A stretch of DNA of 64,000 nt from Lachnospiraceae bacterium (GCA_017624835.1 JAGAMG010000054.1:51799-115798), one strand, 5' to 3'; positions 8,270-17,549 are shown, numbered from the stretch's first letter. Notes: a model not told the origin generated them from the sequence alone. Numbers and translations: made by a program.

Positions 8270-10978
8270 ATGAATTATGGAAAAAAAGGTGTCCGCGCTA
8301 AGCAAAAGGCACTGAATTCTAAATCTATGAAGTGGGGACGAAAAATTGCCCTGACCATCGTAAGGGTATTTTTTATAGCAATTTTAGGACTTGGTATCTG
8401 CGGTGTTGCAGCAGGTTTGGGTGCCTACAAGGGTATCCTTGCCACCACTCCTCAGATTCGTTTAACGGATGTAGTGGCATCCGGTCAGGCAACCATTGTT
8501 TATGACCGTGAAGGGAATGAAATCGACCAATATGTCAGCACCAACTCCAACCGTATTGAGGTGGATATGGATCAGATTCCCGAAAATCTGGCACATGCCT
8601 TTGTTGCCATTGAGGATGAACGTTTCTACCAGCACAACGGTATTGACTTTAAAGGTATTCTCCGTGCAGGATTTACCTTTATTACCTCCGGTGGTGAAGA
8701 AGCTCAGGGTGCAAGTACCATTACCCAGCAGTTATTAAAAAATACCATCTTTACGGAATGGACCTCCGAGGGTGACAATGTTATCAAAAAGGTAAAACGT
8801 AAGGTGCAGGAGCAGTATCTGGCATTGGAAATTACCAAACGCTTTACCAAGGATGAGGTACTTTTGCGCTACATGAATGCCATCAATCTGGGACAGAATA
8901 CCCTAGGTGTGGAATCCGCTTCCCTGCGTTATTTCGGTAAGCACTGCAGTGAGCTGAATCTGTCAGAATGTGCGGTTATTGCCTGTATTACCCAGAACCC
9001 TTCCAAATACAATCCGCTCCGCCATCCGGAGGAGAACGTAAAACGTCGTGAAAAATGCTTGAACAACATGCTAAGGCTGGAATTTATTACCCAAGCAGAG
9101 TATGATGAAGCAATGGCTGATACGGAAGCAGTATACGAGCGTATCGGTTTATACGACACCGATTATCAAGTTGGTAATACCACCTCCGGCTCCTATTTCT
9201 CCGATGCTGTTTATGAGCAGGTTATGGCGGATTTGGTAAATAAAGCCGGTTACTCCGAATCACTGGCTGAAACCCTTATGACCTCCGGTGGTTTGCGTAT
9301 TGAATCCACCATGGATCCTACCATTCAGAAAATTATGGACGAGGAATTTGCCAACCCGGATAATTTCCCGGAAAACGTAAAATGGTATTTAAATTATGCC
9401 CTTACCATCAAGGATAAGGACGGGGAAAAACATAATTTCAGTAAGGAAAACATGATGACCTGGTTTAAGGCAAATCAGGACTCCAAGTTTAATCTGATTT
9501 TCTCCTCCCAGGATGCAGCAAACGAAGCCATTGTGGTTTATCGTACCACAATGCTACAGGAGTTGGGCGTAGCAGATAATGCGGATAATTATGAAGAAAG
9601 TATCTCCATGACTGCCCAGCCTCAGGCAGCAATGGTAATTGAAGAACAGGATACTGGCTATGTGGTAGCCATGGTAGGCGGTAGAGGTGCCAAGGAAGGA
9701 CGAAGAACCTTAAACCGTGCAACCTCCTCCAACCGTTCCCCCGGCTCCACCTTCAAGGTACTTGCTTCCTTTGCCCCTGCATTGGACAGTGCCGGCAAGA
9801 CTCTGGCAACGGTTTATAACGATGCTCCCTTTAATTACGATGATGGTCGTCCGGTAAGCAACTGGTACGATACCGGTTATCGAGGAATCAACTCCATCCG
9901 TAAAGCAATCGAGCAATCCTATAATATTATCGCAGTAAAGAACCAGACAGTTATTACGCCCCAGCTTGGATATGATTATTTATTGAACTTTGGATTTACT
10001 ACCCTTACAGATGGTGTAGAAATTAATGGAAAGATGTTTACTGATGTGCGCCAGCCCATTGCATTGGGTGGTTTAACCTACGGTGCTTCTCCTTACGAGT
10101 TAAACGCCGCCTACGCCGCCATTGCAAATAAGGGACTGTATATAAAGCCAAAGCTGTATACTAAGGTTACTGATGCTGATGGAAATGTTATTTTGGACAA
10201 TACTACTGCTGAAACCCGCCAGGTTATCAAGGAAACCACAGCATTCCTCTTAACAGATGCCATGGTGGATGTTGTTACTATGGGAACCGGTACCAGATGT
10301 AATTTCCGCAGCGGTATGGCAATCGCAGGAAAAACAGGTACCTCCTCCAATTATTGGGATTTATGGTTTTCCGGGTACACCCCCTATTATACAGCTACCA
10401 CCTGGAGCGGTTACGATAACAATGTAAGCATGAGCTCTAAGAGCAACAATAATGAACAGGCCATTTCCAAAACCCTATGGCATGTTATTATGGAACGTGT
10501 TCACGAAAACCTGCCCAACAAGCAGTTTAGTGTTCCGGAAGGCATTGTACAGGCAACGGTTTGCTCCCGTTCCGGTAAATTACCCATTCCTGGATTATGT
10601 GATGCACATCTTTTCACCGAGTACTTTGCAGACGGTACTGTACCTACGGATAGCTGTGATGTTCATTACCAGGGTTATGTTTGTCCTTATGACAATCTTC
10701 CTGCAAGCCCGGAATGTCCATTCTGTTATGAAGGAATTGCAGAGTTCCAGTTAACCGAGGATCCTGCTTTGGTTAGCGGCTCTACTACCATCATCGACAA
10801 CCCAGATGGTACACAGACTATCATCGTTCCCAATACTAGAACACAATGTCAGCATGATGCAGCCTTCTTTGCAAATCCTGATTATGAATCTGTTCTAAAC
10901 ACTCAGATTTGGGAAATGGAACAGTTAGGCATCCACATTCATTACGATGAGGATGACGATGAGGATGACGAAGACTAG
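8270..10978 (+). CDS. Class A penicillin-binding protein (transglycosylase/transpeptidase)
   Basis: A 902-residue bifunctional cell wall synthase. A basic cytoplasmic N-terminus is followed by one membrane anchor (about residues 22-50). The GT51 transglycosylase domain has EDERFYQHNGID near residue 115. The transpeptidase domain has STFK with catalytic Ser493, then SYN, and KTGT at Lys688. The tail after about 770 has several cysteines (CDAHLF, CPFCYEG) and ends in a run of Asp/Glu. The start at 8270 is chosen because AGAAAGGTG precedes it and the promoter lies just upstream. It polymerises and crosslinks peptidoglycan on the outer membrane face. The gene is monocistronic and ends at a strong hairpin. 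Confidence 0.95.
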   Translation: MNYGKKGVRAKQKALNSKSMKWGRKIALTIVRVFFIAILGLGICGVAAGLGAYKGILATTPQIRLTDVVASGQATIVYDREGNEIDQYVSTNSNRIEVDMDQIPENLAHAFVAIEDERFYQHNGIDFKGILRAGFTFITSGGEEAQGASTITQQLLKNTIFTEWTSEGDNVIKKVKRKVQEQYLALEITKRFTKDEVLLRYMNAINLGQNTLGVESASLRYFGKHCSELNLSECAVIACITQNPSKYNPLRHPEENVKRREKCLNNMLRLEFITQAEYDEAMADTEAVYERIGLYDTDYQVGNTTSGSYFSDAVYEQVMADLVNKAGYSESLAETLMTSGGLRIESTMDPTIQKIMDEEFANPDNFPENVKWYLNYALTIKDKDGEKHNFSKENMMTWFKANQDSKFNLIFSSQDAANEAIVVYRTTMLQELGVADNADNYEESISMTAQPQAAMVIEEQDTGYVVAMVGGRGAKEGRRTLNRATSSNRSPGSTFKVLASFAPALDSAGKTLATVYNDAPFNYDDGRPVSNWYDTGYRGINSIRKAIEQSYNIIAVKNQTVITPQLGYDYLLNFGFTTLTDGVEINGKMFTDVRQPIALGGLTYGASPYELNAAYAAIANKGLYIKPKLYTKVTDADGNVILDNTTAETRQVIKETTAFLLTDAMVDVVTMGTGTRCNFRSGMAIAGKTGTSSNYWDLWFSGYTPYYTATTWSGYDNNVSMSSKSNNNEQAISKTLWHVIMERVHENLPNKQFSVPEGIVQATVCSRSGKLPIPGLCDAHLFTEYFADGTVPTDSCDVHYQGYVCPYDNLPASPECPFCYEGIAEFQLTEDPALVSGSTTIIDNPDGTQTIIVPNTRTQCQHDAAFFANPDYESVLNTQIWEMEQLGIHIHYDEDDDEDDED

Positions 10979-10984
10979 TAGAAA

Positions 10985-11030
10985 AAAGAGCTTTTCAAGT
11001 AAATCACAACACTTGAAAAGCTCTTTCATT
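10985..11030. terminator. Bidirectional terminator after the PBP gene
   Basis: A 16-bp stem AAAGAGCTTTTCAAGT / ACTTGAAAAGCTCTTT with a 10-base loop lies between the convergent PBP gene and the small gene at 11040. A-rich and T-rich flanks fit use from both sides. Confidence 0.85.
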
Positions 11031-11039
11031 TCTTATTTA

Positions 11040-11318
11040 TTATATTCCTTTTATCTCTTTAATTCTCTCCTGCAAAGCCTCCACTCCGGTCTGTGCATTC
11101 CGAATAGCACGGCACTGCTTCTCAAAGGGTTCCTCAGGCATGTCTCCGTACAATTCCAGGTATTTCTTACCTATCTCCATATAATTCTTTTTGATAACCT
11201 CCTCGCAGGTAGAAATCTGACTTCTCAGATTCGCAATCTCAGCCACTTCCTTTGCCTTATCTGCTGCTTCTTTACCCTTTATGATTATGGTATCACCAAT
11301 TTTTTCAATAAAATCCAT
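11040..11318 (-). CDS. Small coiled-coil protein of unknown function
   Basis: A 92-residue protein starting MDFIEKIGDTI, with AAAAGGAG eight bases before this ATG; two upstream in-frame ATGs are less well placed. It is almost entirely charged and alpha-helical (KGKEAADKAKEVAEIANLRSQ, then a second helix pair). It resembles a common Clostridia type of short protein with a helical N-terminus, sometimes fused to a zinc ribbon, which is absent here. There is no signal peptide or membrane segment. It is convergent with the PBP gene. The function is unknown. Confidence 0.75.
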   Translation of the reverse strand: MDFIEKIGDTIIIKGKEAADKAKEVAEIANLRSQISTCEEVIKKNYMEIGKKYLELYGDMPEEPFEKQCRAIRNAQTGVEALQERIKEIKGI

Positions 11319-11425
11319 CGTACACATCTCCTTTTCCATTACTTTTTTTGATAATTTTATTGCTTATCCCCTCATTTTTTATAAGAATAGTATATTATTT
11401 TCACACTTTCAAAGCAAGCATTTCA

Positions 11426-11454
11426 TTGCATATTTTAGAAATTTGTGCTATACT
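11426..11454 (+). promoter_or_regulatory. Promoter for the 95-residue orphan gene
   Basis: TTGCAT (11426-11431), a 17-base spacer and an extended TGCTATACT -10 (ending 11454). It implies an untranslated leader of about 120 bases, which contains a small hairpin (GTCTGC / GCAGAC at about 11493-11508). The stretch 11319-11580 holds nothing else that was recognised. Confidence 0.6.
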
Positions 11455-11580
11455 AGGTGCTAAAGAAAAAACAAGCACCGGTACAAGCAAACAGTCTGCG
11501 AAGCAGACGATAAAGCATATAGTGCGAGTTTGCGAGTTTACATCATTACGATAAATATCATATCACGGGGGAAATTCCTT

Positions 11581-11868
11581 ATGCAATCATTGTATACTAC
11601 ATTAAAAGTAAATAATGAAATAGAATTGTGCGAAGTAGCCGATATGGAATGCAAAATGTTAATAGAGCGTGAGTTTTTATGGAATCACATTTCCTATTAT
11701 ATTCGTTGGCCCAAGCCATCATTATTTGGTCACAAGCGCAACACCTGTATCATTTGTGTACATGGTGATGCCAGTGAATTTGCAGAAGAAATTGTTCGGG
11801 CTATTTGTGACGAAAGCGGATACAAGGTACGTTTCCTTTTCAAAAAATCACAGAATACATACCTGTAA
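11581..11868 (+). CDS. Hypothetical protein, 95 residues
   Basis: The ATG at 11581 follows ACGGGGGAAA at good spacing; the same frame is open from 11530, but that ATG has no ribosome site. The protein begins MQSLYTTLKVNNEIEL and has no signal peptide, membrane segment or recognised motif. Its centre (CIICVHGDASEFAEEIVRAI) looks like a beta strand followed by a helix. It has its own promoter and its own terminator, so it is probably a real, independently expressed gene. The family is not recognised. Confidence 0.65.
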   Translation: MQSLYTTLKVNNEIELCEVADMECKMLIEREFLWNHISYYIRWPKPSLFGHKRNTCIICVHGDASEFAEEIVRAICDESGYKVRFLFKKSQNTYL

Positions 11869-11883
11869 TTTTACTTTTAAAAA

Positions 11884-11940
11884 AGCAAATAAATTAGGAG
11901 GTCGGTAACGATTTACCAGCCTCCCTTTTATTTGCCTTTT
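11884..11940. terminator. Long terminator hairpin
   Basis: GCAAATAAA ... GGAGG..GGTAA / TTACC..CCTCC ... TTTATTTGC forms a long interrupted stem, followed on the plus strand by CTTTTAT. It ends the plus-strand orphan gene and lies close to the end of the minus-strand galactan operon, so it may serve both. Confidence 0.75.
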
Positions 11941-11959
11941 ATGATATTGTCAAAACATT

Positions 11960-12178
11960 TTAATCAAAATCAAACTTGGTATAGCGTTTTGCCATAGCAC
12001 CATAACGGAATCTTACCATCTCGTTTTTCTCAAGTACATCCTTTTCATTTCCTCTGTACTGGCAACGAATGCAGTAAAATTCATCCGTTTCCTTCTGATA
12101 GAACATATCAATATCCAAATCCCTCATAAAACAGGAAGGACATCTATAATTTAATTTGCCTTTTCCAGCTTGAGCCAT
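11960..12178 (-). CDS. Small zinc-ribbon protein
   Basis: A 72-residue protein with two CxxC pairs, CPSCFMRD and CIRCQYRG, spaced as in a zinc ribbon, followed by a basic/aromatic tail. AAGGAGG lies 10 bases before the ATG. The start overlaps the last 28 bases of the upstream gene in another frame, so the two are probably translationally coupled. It is the last gene of the galactan operon. Zinc ribbons of this size often bind nucleic acid or a protein partner, but no specific function can be assigned. Confidence 0.8.
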   Translation of the reverse strand: MAQAGKGKLNYRCPSCFMRDLDIDMFYQKETDEFYCIRCQYRGNEKDVLEKNEMVRFRYGAMAKRYTKFDFD

Positions 12179-13989
12179 GTTGCAATTACCTCCTTATCTT
12201 TAACCTGTGCGGTATAGCCTAATGTAAACATAGGTGAGAAAGCATAACCTTCCTTCACATAACCAACTGCTGTCTCTGCGTTAGAACGCATGGAAACTGC
12301 CGTCTCAATCTGAGGCACAATTGCTCTGACCTCGTCCGCTCCTGCCATTTCAATATCACGGCACTTATATTCATAGGAAAGGGACTGAACCTCTTCACCC
12401 TTCTTTGCAGACAAGGTAATGCCTGTCATATCCTCGGAATATTCAGTAGTACCATAGCAAGCTACCATGTACTCATTGATTTCCACCTGTGCCTCAGGAT
12501 TGCTCATCTCTAAGATTCTTCTTTCAATCTTAATATCGGAGCTTCCTTCCTCAAAGGAAATCACGGACTGCAGCTTTACAGTTAAATCATAGAACTCAAT
12601 GTCTACAGGGTCTAAGGTCAATACTCTGGTATTACCCTCCTGGGAGAAATGAGCCTTAGTACGGCAGAGACATAAATCAACCTCTTCTCCATTGTATTTC
12701 AGCTTTGCACTTCTTACAGTACCTTCCCCTGCATAGTGTGTGAAGTATCCTGCACGGTACTTTTCCTGAATCAGGAAAGGATAGGAAGCATCGGTTACAT
12801 GCTTTGTACCAATACCTACAGGCCACTCCAGCTTTGCAGCATAAGGACGCAAATCAACAATGGCACCACCCTGATCCATATTCACACAGGCTCTCATGTA
12901 AGGGTCACAATACCAGAATAACTGCTTGTCAGAGCCATAAAGAATGTCTCTCCAAAGAGCACATTCCGGCTCAGTATAGGTCTTCTTCTGACGATAGTAA
13001 TCAGCAAACTCAGCCATGGTCATATCGGTGAGCTTACCCTGCTCCTTCAGTTCGCCATAGTACTTCATACCATCCTCATAGCTCTTTGCAAGCAATTCAT
13101 AGGGAGCTTCCCAGCGTCCCATCTTGTTCAACCAGCCGGGTCCAACAAACATCATATTGTATGCATAACCATTATTGTATTTTTCCAAATCACGATACTG
13201 GTCAATCAAATTGTAAAGATAAGGATAATCCCATGTTTCGGTATCATAAATCATACCACGAAGTACGTTCTGGGGATGAGTACCGAAGTTGGAACCATTA
13301 CCGTCATAGCATGCAAGCAAGTCTCTGGAAAGATGAGGAATTGCTACAATACCGCTATCCTCCGCTTCATTTGCTGCAGGTGCATGGCTGTTCTGCTTGG
13401 AAGGAATCCAAGGATTCCATGGACCACCATCCATAAAGGTATACCAGGAATTATTACAGGTATGATATGCCTTGGGACCTTCCTCCCAACAGGTAGCAAC
13501 TGCACATTTCACACTGGGATAAGCTTCCTTTACATAATTAATCAAATCCGCATCCATATAATAAGAACCGGTGGACTCAGGATAAAATCCAAAAATGTCA
13601 TAGAATTTTCCAAACACATCATCCACAATAGATTTCTTATCTTCCATGGAGAACATCCAGATACAGAAATCCTTGGTCTTATACTTCTCACGGAACTCCG
13701 TACAAGGAAGTCCAAGCAAAGACAATGCAATTTCATCACCATACTTCTCATGATGCTCCTTTGCAATCTGTACAGCCTCTTCATTAAATAAGGATGCATA
13801 GGTCATCTGAATGGTGGTCTTTAAACCATATTTGTGAGCCATTTCCTGCTGGAATTTGAAAATATCCAGGGACTCGGTCAAAAGTGCTTTTCTTCCGATG
13901 TCCTCTTCTTTTCCATGTCCTGTTACCTTTTCCGCATATTCAGGTACCATTTCAGGACGATGAATAATGTTTACGATAAATTTATCCAT
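12151..13989 (-). CDS. Large protein of unknown function in the galactan locus
   Basis: A 612-residue protein from MDKFIVNIIHRP; AGGAGAGG precedes this ATG, which is preferred over one 39 bases upstream. It has no signal peptide or membrane segment, so it is probably cytoplasmic. The first ~330 residues are rich in Trp/Tyr/His/Asp motifs (WNPWIPSKQN, YDTETWDYPY, FVGPGWLNKMGRW), and the last ~250 look beta-rich. That layout, a catalytic-barrel-like front with a beta-sandwich tail, is common in glycoside hydrolases and polysaccharide deacetylase-like proteins, but no family signature was recognised. It follows the GH53 gene by 62 bases in the same operon, so a role in galactan or oligosaccharide processing is an inference from context. 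Confidence 0.75.
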   Translation of the reverse strand: MDKFIVNIIHRPEMVPEYAEKVTGHGKEEDIGRKALLTESLDIFKFQQEMAHKYGLKTTIQMTYASLFNEEAVQIAKEHHEKYGDEIALSLLGLPCTEFREKYKTKDFCIWMFSMEDKKSIVDDVFGKFYDIFGFYPESTGSYYMDADLINYVKEAYPSVKCAVATCWEEGPKAYHTCNNSWYTFMDGGPWNPWIPSKQNSHAPAANEAEDSGIVAIPHLSRDLLACYDGNGSNFGTHPQNVLRGMIYDTETWDYPYLYNLIDQYRDLEKYNNGYAYNMMFVGPGWLNKMGRWEAPYELLAKSYEDGMKYYGELKEQGKLTDMTMAEFADYYRQKKTYTEPECALWRDILYGSDKQLFWYCDPYMRACVNMDQGGAIVDLRPYAAKLEWPVGIGTKHVTDASYPFLIQEKYRAGYFTHYAGEGTVRSAKLKYNGEEVDLCLCRTKAHFSQEGNTRVLTLDPVDIEFYDLTVKLQSVISFEEGSSDIKIERRILEMSNPEAQVEINEYMVACYGTTEYSEDMTGITLSAKKGEEVQSLSYEYKCRDIEMAGADEVRAIVPQIETAVSMRSNAETAVGYVKEGYAFSPMFTLGYTAQVKDKEVIATWLKLEKAN

Positions 13990-14051
13990 GTTTCCTCTCC
14001 TTTTCTTATGGCTTTCTAAGCCATTCATTTGCTTTTTTATGTTAATTTATC

Positions 14052-15161
14052 TTACATAAACTCCTTTATGACCTGCAGTGCCGGCAAGGCATTACCATCA
14101 TAATCAAATAATGCCTGATTTGCCCACTCATTACCACCCGGTCCGGGGTCTTTGATGTACTCCAGGGACTCCTTATTTGCCCAGCCACAGCCCGGAACAG
14201 GAATCCATGCAGGTTCCCAATAATAGAAACCTTTTCCCCTGCCATCCGGTATCTGCTTGATACGCTCCATGACTTCCTGCATAAAGTCAGCCTGCCCCTG
14301 AGGAGTCATAGGATATTCCACTGCTTCTGCCAGATGGGGCTTGGTAGCCATTCCCTTTCTCTCGCTGTCAGACAGTTTTTCGTACTCCTTGTAATCCTCC
14401 ATGGTAAATCCCATGGAAACCTCTGCCACAATAATATCCTTGTTGTATCTTGCCGCCAAATCATTCATATTATTGGTTAAATCATCAATGGTTCCATGCC
14501 AAAAGGGGTAATAGGACAATCCGATAATATCAAAATCCTCTCCTCCATTGGCAATATAGGCGTCAAACCACTCACGGCACCGGGCATTATTGCCACCGCA
14601 ATCCAAATGAAGCATTACCCGGCTATCCGGGGAAAACTCACGCACAGCCTTAACACCAGCACTGATAAATCTTGCAATATTCTCACTGCACTCCCACTTA
14701 CCATGGGGCCACATAAGACCGGCTGTAACCTCGTTTCCCACCTGCACCAGCTCCGGAAGCAAATTAAGCTCCTTTAACTTAAGCAGAAGCTCCCTTGTAT
14801 ACTCATATACCTTCTGCGTAAGTTCAGTGGCATCCAATCCTTCCCACTCCTTGGGAACATACTGTTTTCCCGGGTCTGCCCAGAAATCACTGTAATGTAA
14901 ATCCAGTAAATAGCTGTAACCAAGCTTTTTTCCTTCGGAAGCCAACTTAACCAATTTCTCAAAATCATTGGTTCCCGCACCATAAGGCTTCCCATCCACT
15001 GTATATGGATTGTTCCACAACCTGATACGAAGAGAATCCGCACCATATTTCTTCAAAATCTCAAGTGCCTCTCCCTCAACGCCACCATCATAATACTTAG
15101 CGCCAAGTTCTCTCTCCTCTATTAAAGTGGAAACATCCATACCCTTTATAAATTCTCTCAT
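14052..15161 (-). CDS. GH53 endo-beta-1,4-galactanase, intracellular
   Basis: A 369-residue glycoside hydrolase family 53 enzyme. Landmarks are KGMDVSTL at the start, LRIRLWNNPY, LLDLHYSDFWADPGKQ, QVGNE with the acid/base Glu144, and VAEVSMG with the nucleophile Glu247. The chain ends with ALPALQVIKEF. GH53 enzymes hydrolyse beta-1,4-galactan side chains of pectin. There is no signal peptide, so it should act in the cytoplasm on galacto-oligosaccharides brought in by the adjacent ABC importer. It lies 13 bases after the second permease gene. Confidence 0.95.
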   Translation of the reverse strand: MREFIKGMDVSTLIEERELGAKYYDGGVEGEALEILKKYGADSLRIRLWNNPYTVDGKPYGAGTNDFEKLVKLASEGKKLGYSYLLDLHYSDFWADPGKQYVPKEWEGLDATELTQKVYEYTRELLLKLKELNLLPELVQVGNEVTAGLMWPHGKWECSENIARFISAGVKAVREFSPDSRVMLHLDCGGNNARCREWFDAYIANGGEDFDIIGLSYYPFWHGTIDDLTNNMNDLAARYNKDIIVAEVSMGFTMEDYKEYEKLSDSERKGMATKPHLAEAVEYPMTPQGQADFMQEVMERIKQIPDGRGKGFYYWEPAWIPVPGCGWANKESLEYIKDPGPGGNEWANQALFDYDGNALPALQVIKEFM

Positions 15162-15174
15162 TTCTTCACCTCAA

Positions 15175-16017
15175 TTATCCCTTAACCGCACCACCGGTAA
15201 TTCCTTCTACATAGAACTTCTGCATAATAATAAACAGTACAGAAATCGGGATGGATACCAATACACCACCTGCACAGAACTGTGTAAAGTAGGTGTTAAT
15301 CAAGCTCTTATCCAGCATATTAAACAGACCGATGGCAACTGTCCACTCGGAAGAAATACCGGAGTTTAACATCAGCTTCGCCATAACAAAATCCATCCAG
15401 GGTGCCAGGAAGGAACTGATAACTGTATACACGATAATGGGGCGGCTCATGGGGATTACCACCTTAAAGAAGATGGTTGCTTCACTTGCACCATCCAAAT
15501 ACGCAGCCTCACGCAGGGAATTGGGAATGGTATCAAAAAATCCTTTTGCAATCAGATATCCCAATCCTGCACCCGCAGAATATACGATAATCAGACCCAC
15601 ATGGGAATTGGTCAGATTTAGCATCTTCAAAATAAAGTACACTGCAATCATGGAAAGCACACCCGGAAACAGATTAACAATAACCGCCAGATTCATCAAC
15701 GCTTTACGTCCCTTAAATCTCATGCAGGAGGTTGCATATGCCACCATCAATACGAAGGAAGCTGAAATAATACAGGAAAAGATTGCAATAATAAAGGTAT
15801 TTTTAAACCAATTGGGGAACTGCGCTACCGTATCTGCTGCAAACAGCAAATTCTTATAGTTATTTAAGCTCCATTCCTCAGGGAAGAAGGTGCTGGTATT
15901 AATACCCGTATATGCACTAAAGGAAGTTACCACCAGCCATACAATGGGAACCAGCCAGATAAATGCCAAAATTGCCAACAATACATTATGCCAAATTGTT
16001 TTCATAAGCTTTTTCAT
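15175..16017 (-). CDS. Sugar ABC transporter permease (MalG-like)
   Basis: A 280-residue permease with six membrane helices and the cytoplasmic EAA loop EAAYLDGASE..., which docks the ATPase. It belongs to the carbohydrate-uptake CUT1 group, and the C-terminus (KFYVEGITGGAVKG) is typical of MalG/GanQ proteins. Its start codon shares a base with the stop of the MalF-like gene, so the two are co-translated. With the preceding permease and the binding protein it should import galacto-oligosaccharides. No ATPase gene is in the cluster; a shared MsmX-type ATPase elsewhere is the usual solution. Confidence 0.93.
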   Translation of the reverse strand: MKKLMKTIWHNVLLAILAFIWLVPIVWLVVTSFSAYTGINTSTFFPEEWSLNNYKNLLFAADTVAQFPNWFKNTFIIAIFSCIISASFVLMVAYATSCMRFKGRKALMNLAVIVNLFPGVLSMIAVYFILKMLNLTNSHVGLIIVYSAGAGLGYLIAKGFFDTIPNSLREAAYLDGASEATIFFKVVIPMSRPIIVYTVISSFLAPWMDFVMAKLMLNSGISSEWTVAIGLFNMLDKSLINTYFTQFCAGGVLVSIPISVLFIIMQKFYVEGITGGAVKG

Positions 16018-17462
16018 TATCTGAACGCCTCCTCTCTGTCACCCTTGGTAAATTTGGTAAAGGTTACCAGGGTAAATACTGCACATATGATAAATACCAT
16101 AATACCAATTACGGAAGCCATCTTGTAATTGTAATAGTTCTGAGTCAGTCGATACAGCCAGGTAACCAGCAAATCCACCTCACTTGCCTGAGAATTTGCC
16201 ATCAACTGGTCCGTGGTGGTATATACATTCTCAGACAACAGGAAAATAACGTTAAAGTTATTAATATTCTTTACAAAATCAGTAATCAATGCAGGACCGG
16301 TAATAAAGAGTACATAGGGCATGGTAATGTGTACAAATACCTGTCTGGGTGTTGCGCCATCGATTCTTGCACTCTCCAGCTGATCCGTAGGAATATTCAT
16401 CAATACACCGGTTGCAATCAGCATCTGATAGGGTACACCAATCCAGATATTAATCAAAATAATCATTACATGCGCCCAGCCCGGTGCTGACAGGAAAGGT
16501 ATATAGCTGGTGCTAATCATACCGATATCTCTAAGCCAATCCGTCAAACCAATGCTTGCACAGAAGGTATTAAAAATACCATTATTTGCAAAGAAGTTTC
16601 TAACCAAAAGTAAGGAAACAAACTGTGGAACTGCAATGGTAATTACAAAAAGCGTTCTCCACATTTTGGGAAATTTCGTTTTCTTATTATTAATCAGTAA
16701 GGACAAGAGGATACCACCAAAATATGTGGTTATGGTTGCAAAAAATGCCCAAACCAAAGTCCATACCAAAACCCTGCGAAATGCATAGCCAAAGGTAATT
16801 GTCAAACCACCGCTGGCAAACAGACTTTTAAAGTTATCAAAGCCAACCCAGGTAAATAAAGAACTGGGAGGCATATGCTGCTGGTCATAGTTAGTAAATG
16901 CTACGAATATTAAGATAATCAAAGGTACTATTGTAAATAGCACAACACCCAATACAGGAAGAGAAAGTAAGGTAATATAGAATTTCTGATTCTTATATTC
17001 TACCAAGTCCTCCGCAAAGGTATTAATATGTTCTCCTGCCTCTGCCTTCTTTTGCAGCTTATAGCAGTTTACGATACTTCTCATATAAATGAACAAAAAT
17101 GTTGCCCATATTACAAAGGTGATTACCGAGAACAATAAAATCATAAATGAATGATCATAATCATTAAATTCATTCTGCATGGTGGCAAGATTAAAGATTG
17201 CCTCCTGCTGAACAGTTCCAAGAGTGCCAAACTTAGTCACATAATCCATGGCAAAGCCCACACTATACAGTATAACTGCCACCTCAAGTAATGTCATTAA
17301 TATACCTTTAATGAACTGCTTTCTCCTAATGTAACCGGCACCCATCCAAATCAGGGAAAGCTTTACGAACAAGTCGCCTTTTGCAACAGCCTCTCCGAAT
17401 TCACGGAAGAAACTCCCGATTGCTCCAAAGAATGTTTTTAGTCCCTCTTTGACCGTACTCAT
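16017..17462 (-). CDS. Sugar ABC transporter permease (MalF-like)
   Basis: 481 residues from MSTVKEGLKTFF; GGAAAGGAG precedes this ATG and an upstream in-frame start is less likely. The long N-terminal part has extra membrane segments (about 55-170), as in MalF/GanP proteins. The six-helix core has the EAA loop SARIDGATPRQVF. It pairs with the MalG-like subunit. A hairpin between the binding-protein gene and this gene (17502-17549) may lower its expression relative to the binding protein. Confidence 0.92.
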   Translation of the reverse strand: MSTVKEGLKTFFGAIGSFFREFGEAVAKGDLFVKLSLIWMGAGYIRRKQFIKGILMTLLEVAVILYSVGFAMDYVTKFGTLGTVQQEAIFNLATMQNEFNDYDHSFMILLFSVITFVIWATFLFIYMRSIVNCYKLQKKAEAGEHINTFAEDLVEYKNQKFYITLLSLPVLGVVLFTIVPLIILIFVAFTNYDQQHMPPSSLFTWVGFDNFKSLFASGGLTITFGYAFRRVLVWTLVWAFFATITTYFGGILLSLLINNKKTKFPKMWRTLFVITIAVPQFVSLLLVRNFFANNGIFNTFCASIGLTDWLRDIGMISTSYIPFLSAPGWAHVMIILINIWIGVPYQMLIATGVLMNIPTDQLESARIDGATPRQVFVHITMPYVLFITGPALITDFVKNINNFNVIFLLSENVYTTTDQLMANSQASEVDLLVTWLYRLTQNYYNYKMASVIGIMVFIICAVFTLVTFTKFTKGDREEAFR

Positions 17463-17501
17463 CCTCTGCCACTCCTTTCCTTCTCTAAAATTTGTTGATA
17501 A

Positions 17502-17549
17502 AAGGCGCCCCTCCACTACGCATCTTCTTCCATAGTTTCAGGACGCCTT
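17502..17549 (-). terminator. Attenuator-like hairpin after the binding-protein gene
   Basis: On the minus strand AAGGCGTCC pairs with GGGCGCCTT (one mismatch, about 30-base loop), followed by TTATC. It lies between the solute-binding protein stop and the MalF-like start. Such hairpins commonly stabilise or partly terminate the more abundant binding-protein mRNA. Confidence 0.45.

Noticed and set aside
13276-13791. A 171-codon plus-strand ORF opposite the 612-residue gene
   Set aside because: It lacks a ribosome site, has shadow-like composition and lies entirely opposite a gene with clear coding character and operon context.
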